Positions 40,766-53,144 are shown, counted from the stretch's first letter. The stretch is 64,000 bases of DNA from Zygaena filipendulae (GCA_907165275.2 OU015666.1:1704001-1768000); one strand, 5' to 3'. Translations and numbers: made by a program. The notes: a model not told the origin generated them from the letters alone.

Positions 40766-41060
40766 GCAGTTTTGGTTTATTGCTTGAAATTGTAGGTGTT
40801 AAAATGTGTAGACGGTATGTATGTATATTGTAATCGCAAAACCGATTGAAACCCGAGAAATGATAGCAACAATATTTACACAATATCGCTGCAGGTCCAA
40901 GTATGATACAATACAATGTACTTACATTTATTTTATCAATGAACTCACATTGTTTGACCGAGTGTCGCGAGTGCGTCGAGATAAAAAACTGAGATGTAAA
41001 CGACAAATTATGATATGATAATATGAAGAAGATTGATAAGTGATAACAGTGCACTTGCAC

Positions 41061-41116
41061 TGTTTTGCGCGGGCAATTCTGGCAATTCTGAAGGCCAATT
41101 CTGCCCGTGCAAAACA
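41061..41116. repeat. hairpin with 15-bp stem
   Basis: TGTTTTGCGCGGGCA pairs with TGCCCGTGCAAAACA, one G-U pair, around a 26-base loop. Confidence 0.65.
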
Positions 41117-41825
41117 TTACCGCATCGATAAGGATCTTCTCAGCCTCCATAACTTCTGACTTTTTTATTATTCCAACGATGGTTGCTACGATACAAGTTT
41201 TTGAAATTTGAACAATATTAGAAACAGGATCGATCGTTATCAATGAAAAAAAAAATTTATAAAATAACTATTTTCTTGCTCACTGTAGTTATATTTTTTT
41301 TTTATTTGTGAAAGGAGATCAAAGTTTCACAAAAAAATATGGACAGTCTCCCAAGACCATTTTCGTGTAGCTGCAAAGGTTAGGGTGGTTCCCCATATAA
41401 TTGCCCCAAAAAATTCCACTTTCTGTTCGAAACTTATCGAAGCCTTTTGCGTGAGCGGATTTGGCCCCCCTATGCACACTGACGCCATTTAATCTTAAAA
41501 GATTAGATTATGATTATCTTCTTAGAAATATGGAACGCATCATACAGGCAAAGAATTCTAACTATTAATACGTAATACAGGTAGTTACATGTAGTGTTTC
41601 ATCATAAACACAATCGCACAACATCCCCTTTCGTATTAAAAAAAACGTTTCTGTAAAATTAAAAAGATATGGGTACGTAAGTGTATATCTTTTAAAAATA
41701 TCTAATCGAATTTCGCGGACACTAAAGTTTCTAAAGCCCGTATTTATAAAAGCTAGTCAATCTTGATATTACGTTCTCAAGTCTTTCCTTCCTTCATATT
41801 ACCTACAGGATGAAGTGAGATGAAA

Positions 41826-42063
41826 TGGACGCAGATAAGCAATAATATGTTAACTCACAAAATTATGTTATTGATTCAGAACGATTTATTGAGAGTTAGG
41901 GAACATTTTTTAATTGTGTGTTTACCTTATTACATTGCTTAAATATGTAACTAAATATTGAACATAAAAAATGTTGACACAAAATGGCGCTCCTACTTTT
42001 AAAACACGATTTATTCAAAATTTATCCAGTGTGGGTTAACACACTATTGCTTATCTATGTCCA
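41826..42063 (-). mobile_element. MITE family 2, copy 3 (minus)
   Basis: Starts TGGACGCAGATAAGCAATAA on the plus strand and ends TTGCTTATCTATGTCCA. The body is the reverse complement of copies 1 and 2. Confidence 0.88.
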
Positions 42064-42249
42064 AATATTGTCTTCAATAAAAAAAAAAAACAAGTACTAG
42101 ATACCTATGTAATTTTAGTTCGATTTTTTTTATTATCGAATGATTGTGAAGTACGATTAAGACCATTGACATTTTGAAGTAAAATGACTTATTTATTCCT
42201 TTTTCTACTGTGGCTTTTAAATGTTGAGAGATGGTCAACTTAAACTTAG

Positions 42250-42368
42250 ACTTAGCCTACTGGAGCTACATATATAGCCTTTGTTTTATTTAAATCGGAT
42301 GTCGAGAAAAAAAAAGTTGTTATATAAAAACGTTTCACGCGTGTGAAACCGTGGGGCACAGCTTGTCC
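42250..42368 (+). repeat. Helitron-like 3' part, TATGTAGCTCC subfamily
   Basis: GGAGCTACATATATAGCC, AAATCGGATGTCGAG, CGTGTGAAACCGTGGGG, CAGCTTGT. Confidence 0.55.
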
Positions 42369-42596
42369 TTAATAACCCGTAACTCGGTAAACTCGTTCAT
42401 TCTTGTGACGTAGGTAATCTATTAAACACCGAAATGATTCAGTGCGGAAATCCCAGTGACGTCAAAGCAAAAAAGTAGGGTTAAAACGTAGAGTAAGACA
42501 AAATCACATTCAAGAGTCACTCGCCTTTCTACGGTAAAATTCCGTCCGTCAACTCGCTGTTTTAAATGGTAACAGTCCCTCCATTTTCTCGTAAAT

Positions 42597-42980
42597 CACT
42601 ATATATTATAAAATAAAACAAAAAACTACTGAACAGATTTTCATGCGGTTTTCCCCAATATATACAGCGATTCATCAGAAAGGTTTATATATTAGATATA
42701 ATTTGTCTAGCTTTTGTGTGAATTGGTTGAAATGCTTACAAATATAAATGCAAAAGTGTGTTTGTTTGTTTATTACGCTTTCACACCTTTTCGGCTTAAT
42801 CAATAACCATGAAATTTTGCTTACATTCTGTCAGGGATACAGAAAAGGACATCGGGCACATTTTCCCGGAATTCTCGCGGAAACTCCAAAATTAACGCGG
42901 GTGAAACTGCTTTAAATTTTGCATACTTCACGTTGTTAAATGTACAGAAAATGTTTATAGGGTATTTACATGCCGGAATT
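42597..42980 (+). repeat. two adjoining Helitron-like relics
   Basis: First a TATTATAAAATAAAAC and GATTTTCATGCGGTTTTCC stretch, then AATATAAATGCAAAAGTGTG ... AACGCGGGTGAAACTGC and a second truncated 3' half. Confidence 0.5.
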
Positions 42981-43329
42981 CGTAACGAATAAAATATAGT
43001 ACAGTAGGAGAAAAGTACCAACCCTAGAATCAACTCTTCGACCTTAAACCAACTCGATTTTTCGATTCACACAGTTTTTTAGTTTATGTATAATATGTTA
43101 TTTGTTTACCAAACATGTGTACATAATATTATGGAGGTATATGTAAAGTTTGCGGTTTGCGGTTAGAGGTATTTTTAGTGTTTTTAATTTTTATATTTAA
43201 ATCAAATAACTTGTTGCCGATTCCGACATGAGATTTTCCTCCTTTTTTCTTAGGTAACTCTTAAGTCGTTTCCCGTAGATTCATCTGCACAAAATTAGGA
43301 ATTTTATTGGTGTTACAATTTTTTCAATC

Positions 43330-43580
43330 ATCCAAATTACGTTATATTAGCCACATACTGGATGAGACATGATGTTGTCATATTAGAAATTGGCAGGAAA
43401 GCTGTTGAATGGCGACCACGCGTGTCAGTCGTAGCGTGGGAAAGCATCCTACGAGAGGAGCGTCCAAAGTCTTGAGATAATAATCGCTCTAATTAACTGG
43501 AGAAGGATGGGTAGGACGGGTCTTCATGAAGATCCTTGGAAATTTTTCTCCAGCGTTGGGCTTCTGTTAGCTGATACGAT
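43330..43580 (+). mobile_element. decayed LINE 3' region
   Basis: Broken reading frames give pieces such as KAVEWRPR and NWRRMGR with several stops and shifts. These recall the C-terminal region of insect LINE ORF2 proteins (EWRPR ... DDI ... AGRNW). Recognition is by pattern only. Confidence 0.35.
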
Positions 43581-44330
43581 AGTGATCGTCCGCTTGATTC
43601 AAATACCTATAGAAACGTTTATAACATAGAAAATTTAGAAAATTGAAACATTTTGATACAGTAATGCGTTCTCAAAAGTTACTTTGTCTTGAAACTTCCA
43701 GATCTATACGCATTTGATTCTTCGTCGCTTTTTTCTTTATAGATCCTGCGATAACAGGCTTAATTATCAGCTTCTTTCATCGAAACTTCTTTTTTTCTTA
43801 ACTATACCGATTAATGATAATTATTATAACTGAATGTATACTTAACCGTTTAATATATTATCTCACAATGTTTTGTTTATTGCGTCGTTAAATCTTTAAT
43901 TAATTTAGATCAGATGTTACGTTAAAAGCTCATTAATTCGGGTATTAACCAAATTTTTGGGAAATCCAACTTCTAAGAGTCAATTAACATGTTTGTATGA
44001 GATTAGGATTTAGGACCACATGATTACATGACCACAAACGGACCAAATTGATGAAAAGCTGAACACGTATCAGGAGTATATGGAAGAAATTGTAAAGTGT
44101 GTGAAGTTCTTCTATCTGCACGGACCCCGCGTGGTGGAGTCGTGTGTGAGTCAGCATTAGGGTGGGTCTGTGTTCCAGCATTTGGGACATTATAGTTGCT
44201 TATGATGATAATACTTAATGACCGGGAGATAAAGACTCATCACTTTTAACTTAACATTACTTTTAAGAAATTTTGTGATGCCAAACAAAGTTATGTCTAT
44301 GTCTATTCATCATCTTATATTTCGTTAACA

Positions 44331-44640
44331 TCATAGTCTAAGATACATAGGTGATAGGTTTCCTGGATCCTCTTTGCATCTTCTATTGCCTTTTTCTTGG
44401 TCGGACAATTCTGTTAGGATACTTTTGACAGAGCAGATTGTGTAATCAATAAGTGCTGCTATTGTCCTATCAGATAATATTGCATCTTTGCAACCCATCG
44501 CAATTGCTGATAATTTTAGTGACGGTAAAAGCATATTGAACCATGCTGGTACTATCACATTACCTGGTACCAAAGCATTCAGATGTATGTAGATAAACAG
44601 TTTAATATACTTATGTACTTATTGACTACCGTGAGTAATA
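44331..44640 (-). CDS. unidentified protein-like reading frame
   Basis: The minus-strand frame gives about 100 codons ending at 44331. The part NVIVPAWFNMLLPSLKL, DAILSDRTIAALIDYTICS, VKSILTELSDQEK has the composition of folded protein with amphipathic helices, unlike the low-complexity frames nearby. I do not recognise it. No start with context and no clear acceptor is seen; it may be an exon or a transposon relic. Confidence 0.3.
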
Positions 44641-44877
44641 AAGCGAAAGATAAGATAAGAGTGATTTGATAACACGCGAGATTATAAGCGTGGCTCTGAT
44701 TACGTTTGATTGCATAATAAACATGGATTAGGTACGTGGCCGACCTCGAAAAAAATTCTCGTCTTCGTTTGATACTGTTAAATGAAACTAAAACGTACCT
44801 ACTAGGTTTAGTTAACGTTTCGGTTAGAGTTTTTAATTTTATTAACACTTTTTAGTTCTTGTTAGAAAAAAATATTT

Positions 44878-45055
44878 GGGCAACCGAGCTTCGCTCGTTG
44901 TGATAGCTTCTCCTGGAGAAAGTTGCTTATAGCGCCATCTGTTGTTAAGTACAAAAGTAGTACCAAACACTTATTTTTCGTTGCTTGAAAACTCGGATAA
45001 AATGACGTTTTCTAAATATGAAACCTAGCTTGATCAATTGATCGCCCCCGAAACC
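44878..45055 (-). repeat. dispersed repeat family 5, copy 3 (minus)
   Basis: GGCAACCGAGCTTCGCTCG, TTATAGCGCCATCTGTTG, GTACCAAACACTTATTT: reverse complement of the other two copies. Confidence 0.68.
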
Positions 45056-46148
45056 CCTGTATAAGTGAAATAATTTTCAAAATCGGTTCAGTAGATCCAG
45101 AGATTACCCCCTACAACGTCACAAACTCACAAACTTTGCCTCTTTATAATATTAAGAATCGATTTGCACTGACTGTATAAACTGTTATTTTTTAAACCTG
45201 ACCTTACTTAACATTAAATTAAAACGTAAGTACATTCGGTACATGTAGCTGTCGTGACAGAATCGCGGGATGTTACAGTAAATTATTTACTAGAATTTAG
45301 TTCCTGGTGACAAAAATGCTTTACAAATATTTGTTAGATACATTAAGCGTATGAAATTAAGATTGTAGCTAAAATCTTTTGGTACATAACCATCTTTTAG
45401 TTCGAATATCGTAAACCTTCACTAAAGTTCTCACTATCTACCTCACCTAGGTCATACATAGATATAAAATAGGAAGAGGAATCCACAAGTAGTTGAAAAA
45501 AGGTTTTTTCTTCTTCTGATTAATAAATGTTTTAATTATTTGTGTAATTACGCACGAACTACATATATCGAAACAGAAAAATTGCCGCATCTACTGCAAC
45601 CTCGGTAGAAGATAAATATGGAATGTAAACAACTATATTAGATAATTATGTATACTAAAAGATTAATATAAAAACCTATACTAGTTAATATAATAAACGT
45701 GGAAATTTTTGAAAATATTTGGATGTCTGTTTCTTTCTAGCACATGTGAATACGCTGAATGATTTTGATGAATTTGTGTCAAAGGTTTTACTTTTTTGTA
45801 TGGTTACCATAGTTACCAACCTTAGTGCACGGATTTCCGAGAAATTTACCACAAGAATGCAAGACGTGGTTAAAAAAAAGCGGGACCCAGCTACGAAGGT
45901 ATAAGAAGCTAAGCGAGAAACAATTTCTGCTGATCGAAGCTCCGAAGCTCGAATAAAATGAAAACGCATGTTCACTTCTACTTCTGCCCGAAAGTTTTAC
46001 TATAGGTATCATTAAACAGGATAATCGCGAACCTCTTTCGTGGGACGCACGCATCCTCTGAGGCTCTACAAACGGGACATTTTGCAACTTGAGGGTTTTT
46101 TGGCAACCCTAGTGGTTACACTGTCAAATTACTTAATGTACCAAAGTA

Positions 46149-47705
46149 CACACATCAAAAGTGTCTAGGGATCAAGCATTTTTATGCGGATTTCTTGAGA
46201 TTGAGATGTGGCTTTGTAATAAATTTATGATTTTATAAATTTATATGGATCCTTTTTGGTGCATTACATAATTTGAATCAGGAACTGTCAATCAAATTCG
46301 AGTAAAAGATGAAAATCAGCTGTCAATATTTTCCCTATAAAAACATACAACGCATTGAAGACATTATTAGTGCTACTGTTTCCCTACTACTGATTAAAAC
46401 CAACGTTATTATGGAGCGGCGACGTCATTTAAGCAGGGAAGAAATGCTCAGAGCCGTGGGAATGATAGAAGCTGGTTCCCGGCAACGTACTGTGGCTTTA
46501 GCTCTGAATACAAGTCAGAGTGTTATCAGTCGACTTTGGACACGTTACCGAAGCACTGGTACCGTGGCTGAGCGCCATGGAGGACGGTATCGCTGCACCA
46601 CACGGAGACAAGACCGATACATTCAAATCTTAACTCGAAGAGCTCCAACAATAACCGCCATGATGTTAGCCGTGAGGCTTCATCACTCTTCAGGGAACTT
46701 AATTAGCGACCAAACAGTCAGAAACCGCTTGCATGAAGTGAACCTTCATTCCCGAAGACCGCTACGGGTACCACCTATAGCAATGCACAATCGTAGGATT
46801 CGATATCAATGGGCTCTTGAACACAGAAATTGAGCAGAAGAACAATGGCGTTTCGTGTGCTTTTCTGATGAGTCTCGTTTTGGTATGAGACCGGATACAA
46901 GACGTATACGACACTGGAGAACCCCTGGACGCCAACAGCGATTAAAATCCTGCCAGGAAGTCCATCCTTATAGTGGTGGAACCATCATGGTATGGGCGGG
47001 TATTTGGATCGGCGGAAGAACTGAGTTGATTTGGATCAGAGGCAATCTCAACGCTCAAATTTCTGCTGAGACGATTGTATCAGACGTCATCGTTCCTCTA
47101 CAAGTGCAAATCGGTCCCTTATTTCAGTTAATGCATGATAATGCACGACCGCACACCGCAAGAGTTGTAAGACAGACTCTCGCCGCAGCTAACATCAATG
47201 TCCTGCCCTGGCCTGCTCAGTCGCCAGACTTGAACCCGATTGAGCATGCATGGGATATGCTACAGAGAAGAGCTCTGCCGAATATGGAGGGTATCCAGTC
47301 GCAAGAAGACCTTTTTTTGTTGTTGCAACGAACATGGGCGGCCATTCCACAGCGTGATTTGGATGAACTCATTTTGAGTATGCCAAACCGATGTTCTTGT
47401 GTTGTTAGTGTTCGCGGTAGAAACACGGATTATTAATTGTTTAAGTTACCCAATAAAATTTTAAAGAAAACTGTTATTTTAGTCTTTTTTTCGAACTTTA
47501 ATGTTAGTGGTTCAAATGTCAAAAATCCCTTTATTAGGAAAATGGCAAATTTCTTTATTAATGCAAAGGTGACTTGGTTTATCGTTACTGTGACAAACGA
47601 AAACACTTTATTTGATGAATCCTTAAAGAAAATTTTAATTAATATCAATCAGGAGAAAAGTTATTGCAAAAATATATGTTGATCCCTAGACACTTTTGAT
47701 GTGTG
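46149..47705 (+). mobile_element. Tc1-type DNA transposon with near-perfect TIRs
   Basis: Inverted ends at 46144-46175 and 47679-47710 match perfectly over 32 bases (AAGTACACACATCAAAAGTG and onward). Tc1/mariner elements insert at TA, so the element proper is taken as the sequence between the TA at 46147-46148 and the TA at 47706-47707, about 1.56 kb. It encloses a full-length DD34E transposase frame. Perfect TIR identity and a single stop indicate a young insertion. Confidence 0.93.
46411..47436 (+). pseudogene. Tc1-type transposase broken by one in-frame TGA
   Basis: From the ATG at 46411 (MERRRHLS) the frame is open to TGA at 46831-46833 (codon 141), then continues open in the same frame to TAA at 47434-47436. 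The total is 341 codons, the usual Tc1 transposase length. The N-terminal half has a paired-like helix-turn-helix (VALALNTSQSVISRLW) and an Arg-rich segment. The catalytic part shows FSDESRF (Asp153), MHDNARPHTA (Asp243) and SPDLNPIEHAWD (Glu278), with 34 residues between the last two, so DD34E. Apart from the stop the frame looks intact. An upstream in-frame ATG at 46309 exists but adds non-family sequence. It is probably inactive unless the stop is read through. Confidence 0.9.
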
Positions 47706-47719
47706 TACTTATTTATTTG

Positions 47720-47880
47720 ACTAGCTGTCCCGCGCGGTTTCACCCGCGATAACTTTGGAGTTCCCGCGAAATTGTTCCATACAAACTTTGCAAGCCCTTT
47801 TCACCGCCCTTAGGGGTAGAACTTTGATCCGTCAGTCAGCCATTCAGGACAAAGTATTATATAGATATAATACACGTACC
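47720..47880 (-). repeat. Helitron-like element (minus) beside the Tc1 insertion
   Basis: ACTAGCTGTCCCGCGCGGTT, AACTTTGCAAGCCCTTTTC, CATTCAGGACAAAGTATT. It starts 12 bases after the Tc1 right end. Confidence 0.55.
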
Positions 47881-48589
47881 TACTAATCACACAAATATTA
47901 GGACCTGTATAATACGTGTAATTTATAATATAATAATAAACAAATCCTTGAATGTAATTAATGTATAATTACAGAGTAGCAAGAAATCTATTCCGAACTA
48001 TTATGTTTCCAGCGGAAATTGTGAGTGAGCTTTACTGATTGCACCTTGTTCTAACTAAACAGCCTTGACAAAAAAGGTCTTATGCAACCTAGTATCTCAG
48101 TTGCATTGCAACCACTCGACCTAACCTAGGATAATTAAAACTGACCACCGAAACCATGGTACAGTCGGCACCTCTGATATCTAAAAAAAAACCCTGAGAG
48201 TTATTCGAAAACCTTTAAAAAATAATTCAGAAGTGATCCATAAGTTACACTATTTGATACGGGATAAATTCTTTGAATCCAATTAGACAAAGCACCTTTT
48301 GAACAACACATGTTATTTTGATGGTGGGATTCGTATTTATAATATAATCACTGCTCAGACTGGAATAGGTTCTCTCTGAAGATAAAATGATGAAGACAAA
48401 CAAATACTTGATGGCATAATTATGAAATTTGAGTGGTATACTAGAATATATTAGTCACAGATAATATTGTAATGCTAAAGATCTTAGTGTATAGCAAGCC
48501 TAAAATACCTGATACTTACCTATACTAATAATATGTTTGGTTTTTAAATTTTCCCCGCTTTTTAGTTGACTGAACCAATAATAATTACT

Positions 48590-48790
48590 ACATATTATAA
48601 AACAAAGTCCTGCACCGCGTCTATCTGTCTATCTGTTCGCGATAAACTCAAAAATTCATGAACGGTTTTCATGCGGTTCCACCAATAGATAGAGTGATTC
48701 AAGAGGGAGGTTGATACGTATAGTTTGTCCTGGATTTCCCGCGGGTACTCCGAAATTACCGCAGGTGAATCCGCGGGGGACAGCTATTAT
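48590..48790 (+). mobile_element. Helitron-like element, CCGCCGCGTCTGTC subfamily
   Basis: CATATTATAAAACAAAGTCC start, CTGTTCGCGATAAACTC, AATTACCGCAGGTGAATCCG, GGGGGACAGCTATT. Confidence 0.62.
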
Positions 48791-49316
48791 ATTTTAGTTA
48801 ATTATATATAGTTACCTAAATGTGATTTTCCTCATATAAATCAATAGTTGACTGAGTTTCGTCAGCCTTTTGAGTAAAAATTTACACACAGCTAGAGAGG
48901 GGACGCGACTGGCTATACCTGTGAACTTTTTTGAGTAAATTAGCCTTTATCATGCAGTAAATAAAGATGCACTTATATAATCGTATAGTGTTATCTCTTT
49001 CTCCCAATAACGCTTCATAGAACTGCGCGAACGCATTCACCACGGCTGACGCAACACATTGACTTTATTGGCTGATCACGATGTAGTAGTCGAAGGCACA
49101 CGTTCTATTTTCATTCACTTCATTAAAAAATACTATAGACATGTCTAATTAAAGACACTACCTTGACTTTTTAACTGATCAAATTTTATTTATTAAGAGG
49201 TCGTTTTTAATTGTTCATTTCAATGTTTGAAGTGTTAGGCACTTTGTGATCATAAAGACTCTATCATTAAGTCTGTGAATTATCACACAATCGTGTTTTA
49301 TGAGATAAAAATAGGG

Positions 49317-49500
49317 ACTTGTTCGGTAATGGTAATGTTCCAGCTACCGGTGTTCAGTTGGGCACCATATTTGGTCAATAAACTCTTCTGTAGTTTGTAC
49401 ATTATTGACACCGCGCGGGGTCGGTCACTGTGCCTGATAGGCTGGTCGGGCGCCAAAACATTTTTCGGGCAACCGAAGAGGTTTCGGCCATCCTGGAGGG
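49317..49500 (+). repeat. dispersed repeat family 6, copy 2
   Basis: GACTTGTTCGGTAATGG, GCTACCGGTGTTCAGTTGGG, ACTCTTCTGTAGTTTGTAC, TATTGACACCGCGCGGGGTC. Confidence 0.65.
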
Positions 49501-49977
49501 CCGAAATTGATCGCCGTGTATGTTTTCATAGAAAGCTACCATTTGTAAGAATTTTTTTAAAATCGGTTCAGTAGTTCCAATGATTTGCATCCAAATTATA
49601 ACAAAACTTTACCTACCTAAGTACCTTTTGATAATATCAGTTTGTGTTTCACGAATATTGACCAATCTACGAAGTGGTAAAGCGATGCTCAGGAGCTTGC
49701 CTGCAGTTATGTAAAATTGCAGTTTCAAAATTAAAATATCATCTAACATCTTAGCAAAGCAATCTCAATCCTGACCTTCAAAAGCTTCTAAGCTCTTTGC
49801 ATAGAGGTTGAACTAAGGACGGTAGAGTTATTTATCATAATTTTGCATTGTTTGTGGGCGGTTCATTTAACAGAAAATTACATATTGTATTGTAGATTTA
49901 ATGTATATCTTTTGATGCCTTTATGTAGATTACCGAAACGCTTAATCAGAAAGGCGATTATGCTTTTATTATGCTTT

Positions 49978-50168
49978 TACTAGCTGTGCCCTGCGGTTTT
50001 ACCCACGTGAGTTTCGGAATTCCCGCAGGAACAATTTTTTCTAAAATAAAAGTCGCCTAAGTTACTCCTTATAACATCAGTGACCCAGGGAAAGTCCCGT
50101 TAAAATTGGTCCAGCCGTTTCAGAGGTTACCCGGAAAAAACAGACAGACAGACAGAGAAAAAATTTAA
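49978..50168 (-). mobile_element. Helitron-like element (minus)
   Basis: ACTAGCTGTGCCCTGCGG, GTTACTCCTTATAACATCAG, GGTCCAGCCGTTTCAGAGG, GACAGACAGACAGAG. Confidence 0.6.
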
Positions 50169-50169
50169 A

Positions 50170-50217
50170 AAGTGTTTTTTTTTTATGTAAGTATTACTTA
50201 CGTAAAAAAAAACACTT
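50170..50217. repeat. hairpin of A/T runs
   Basis: AAGTG and a T run then TGTAAGTA, and the complement TTACTTACGT with an A run and CACTT. Confidence 0.6.
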
Positions 50218-50829
50218 AAGTATTACTTCCATATGCATTTAATGAAAAGCTGTTAATTTGGAATTACAAACAGATACTTCAATTTTATTTATATGTATAA
50301 ATTTGATCAACAACGGTTCACAGAACATCCGTATCCTTTTTTTAATAACAATAAACGCATTTAAAGGGTACTAGTTTTCTTATTATTCTGTGCAGCTTTT
50401 ATTACAAGACTAAGGTCCGACGCTCACTGGCGGGACTTTGTCGAAGGAATAATATCTATTTTTTTCCTTTACTTACTATAGAATATAGACTGTTATTCAA
50501 GGCATGACGTTGCTTATTTCACTCATCTGGTAAGTTCCATTTATTAGTGGAACTCTTAGGTATACATATGTTATAATGACGTACATTTCACAAGTAACGT
50601 TATTCTAGTTTTATTTTAAAATGTATGGAAAACTTTAAGTGTATAAATTGTAGAGTCAATAATAATAACACAAATAGACATAAGCAAATCTCAGAAAAGG
50701 TATTAAGAAACTCTATCACAACTATATCTGTACCTATGCACCTACTTATCTAAACTTTTTGCGCATGACGCAAAGGTTCTATGTGTGTCAAAATTGGCAA
50801 CTTTTTCTCTTTGCATTACCCACCAGTAC

Positions 50830-51110
50830 TGTGACGCGTGACGTAGCGATGATGCAGTCGGGTGTGCTACGTCGCCGGCCAATGGCGTGGCTTTACGCCC
50901 CATATATTGCTCAAGTGTCAAGCGCCACGCTCAAACACCGACGCAACGTTAAACGGAACGCACGTTCGCGCCATTTTCCTAAAATTTCAACCATTCGCGC
51001 GTTTTCGTCCGAACTCGTTCGACACTTCGAGTCGCTCTATCGCCGCGTACAAACGATTGCGCGAAAGTGCTATTTGTGTGTTTAAACCCCGATCACTTTT
51101 GGAATATAAC
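50830..51110 (+). promoter_or_regulatory. CpG-rich patch with CCAAT box and splice donor; candidate promoter and first exon
   Basis: GGCCAATGGCGTGG is followed by a CpG-dense stretch (GCCGCGTACAAACGATTGCG) and AACA|GTGAGT at 51111. It resembles a housekeeping-type promoter with a short untranslated exon. No exon to join it to was found. Confidence 0.4.
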
Positions 51111-51184
51111 AGTGAGTAGAGTTTTTTAATTCATTTATACGGTTCACTTTTTAATAATAAACGTGTTTTAATTCTTATCTATCT

Positions 51185-51397
51185 ATATAATCTATCTATA
51201 TAAAATGCTTTGTCCTGAATGACTGATGGATCAACGCACAGCCTAAACCGCTGATCGTAGAGATCAGAAACTTGGAGGGTGTTTTTTTTTCTGTATCGTA
51301 GACATCCGATAAGAAAGAATTTTCTGAAATTCAACCCCCAAGGGGGTGAAAAAGGGATGAAAAGTTTGTATGTAACAATCCGGTGGGACAGCTAGTA
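51185..51397 (+). mobile_element. Helitron-like element, CGTCATACAAAG subfamily
   Basis: AAAATGCTTTGTCCTGAATG start, CCGCTGATCGTAGAGATC, AAGGGGGTGAAAAAGGG and GGGACAGCTAGT. It lies just after the candidate first exon at 50.8-51.1 kb. Confidence 0.6.
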
Positions 51398-52261
51398 ATG
51401 TATATAAATATGATACAGTATGGGTAATTGTAGAAGTACATACCAACGTGTCTATTTGATATCAGCTGAACCTGTAATTAGATATTGTATTTGTCAGTTT
51501 TACGCGAGACTTTTGATTGATTTTTGAACTAATTATAGATAGCTATGTTGGCAACGTAATGTTTAGTTAACACTACTGTTTTGTATAGGTAGGTATACAA
51601 ACACTACAAGCAATTCAGTGAAACACTTAGTTTTGTTTTATAATATTGAATTAAGCAGTTTTCCGTGTGCAACCAATTAGTCTTTATCACAATGTGTCAA
51701 AATTGAGATTCCACTACCAATGTTTACAACAAAAAGTGCATGAATATGCTCTTTAATTAAGCCAATTATATTTTATAACAGTACCTACCTACGTGATCGT
51801 AAAGTGCATTTTATTATCAAATCTTCAGAGCAGTAGGTACTTAGTAAAGCGATGATTTAAACGTGTCAAATCATTATACAAGAAACGAAAACTAATTATC
51901 TCGTGACAGTAAATAAGTAAATTAAAGATTCTAATGATTATTTTATACTTAAGGGAAAACTTCTTTTTACATCAATGGTTTCAATGTAACTAAATATTCG
52001 CATATTTGGCCCACTGAGGACCGGTTTTTTAACTCATAGTTAAGGCGATATTAAGTTGAAAAATTCCCTGTTGTTAGCACATATCCTACTCTTTACATAA
52101 TATGTATTATATTATACATCCTTGCCTGACCTACCTTAATTTAGAAGATGTTCTTTGTAAGATGCGTGTACGACGTATACAATATAACTACATACCTAGG
52201 TATCACTCGCGTAGGTAAGAAACGAAACTTTTATAAAAATATGATATAATTTTATAAACAC

Positions 52262-52448
52262 AACTAGCTGTTACCCGCGGTAATTTCGGAGTCCCCGCGA
52301 AAACTTCCATTTACAATATAGTCTTTTTTACTCATGGATAATGTAGCATTCTAATGGTGAAAGAATTTTTTAAATCCTTTAGTTTTTGAGTTAAATCGTA
52401 ACAAACAACAAACAAAAAATCTTTCCTCTTTATAATATTAGTATAGAT
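52262..52448 (-). mobile_element. Helitron-like element (minus)
   Basis: ACTAGCTGTTACCCGCGG start; CTCTTTATAATATTAGTATA end. Confidence 0.58.
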
Positions 52449-53144
52449 TGTATTCATGATACACATTCATTCAAACAGAATGCCAATTCTGCTCAGTCAA
52501 AACATAAGACCACACAACTCTTGCCTCAATAAGAGTTTCCACACATACTAGCATACCCGCATTGTCTGTCTATCATTGCAACGGGAGAAGGTACATATAC
52601 GAGAGGAGACCTTAATAAATGCAGGAGCGGTACGTTTTTATTTTTTGTGATAGTAGAATTGATCCTCACGTCCCATCAAATGCGTTAAGATATATTTTCT
52701 TGCCTATTGTGCAGAAGTTATACGTCAATATGCAATGAACCATAACCACAAATTTGCGGAATGGATTCAGAGAATTCGCAGAATAAAAACTCCAGATAAT
52801 AATATGCGTAGTCATCGTTACCCACATCTTGCATCACAACAACTCAACATTCTAATACTTAGGTGCTGAACATTTGTCGTGTGTCTAGTTTAATCTAATC
52901 TCTTTTGTAAAAACACACAATCAATCAATCTGCACCAAAATGATGTACCTATCTACTCAGTACAGTCTTGTAGTTTTTTCTTTCTTAAAAATAAGGTTAA
53001 GTTTAAATGGCAAATTGAATGCATACTGAATAGACCAAGTACAATATTTTACGTATACTAAGTAATCTGCATAAAATTTTACTTATTGATATTTCTATAC
53101 TATATAAAACGACTACGAATATTTAGACTTATACCTTGTTTGTT

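Larger units (their letters stand above)
38663..41060. other. gene-free stretch
   Basis: Apart from listed repeats and the relic frame near 38.8 kb, nothing is supported. The 163-codon minus frame at 40752-41243 has low-complexity composition. Confidence 0.35.

Noticed and set aside
40752..41243. 163-codon minus-strand frame, the longest non-transposon frame in the right half
   Set aside because: Composition is low in Gly, Ala and charged clusters, with no domain pattern or splice context; it also crosses the hairpin at 41061.
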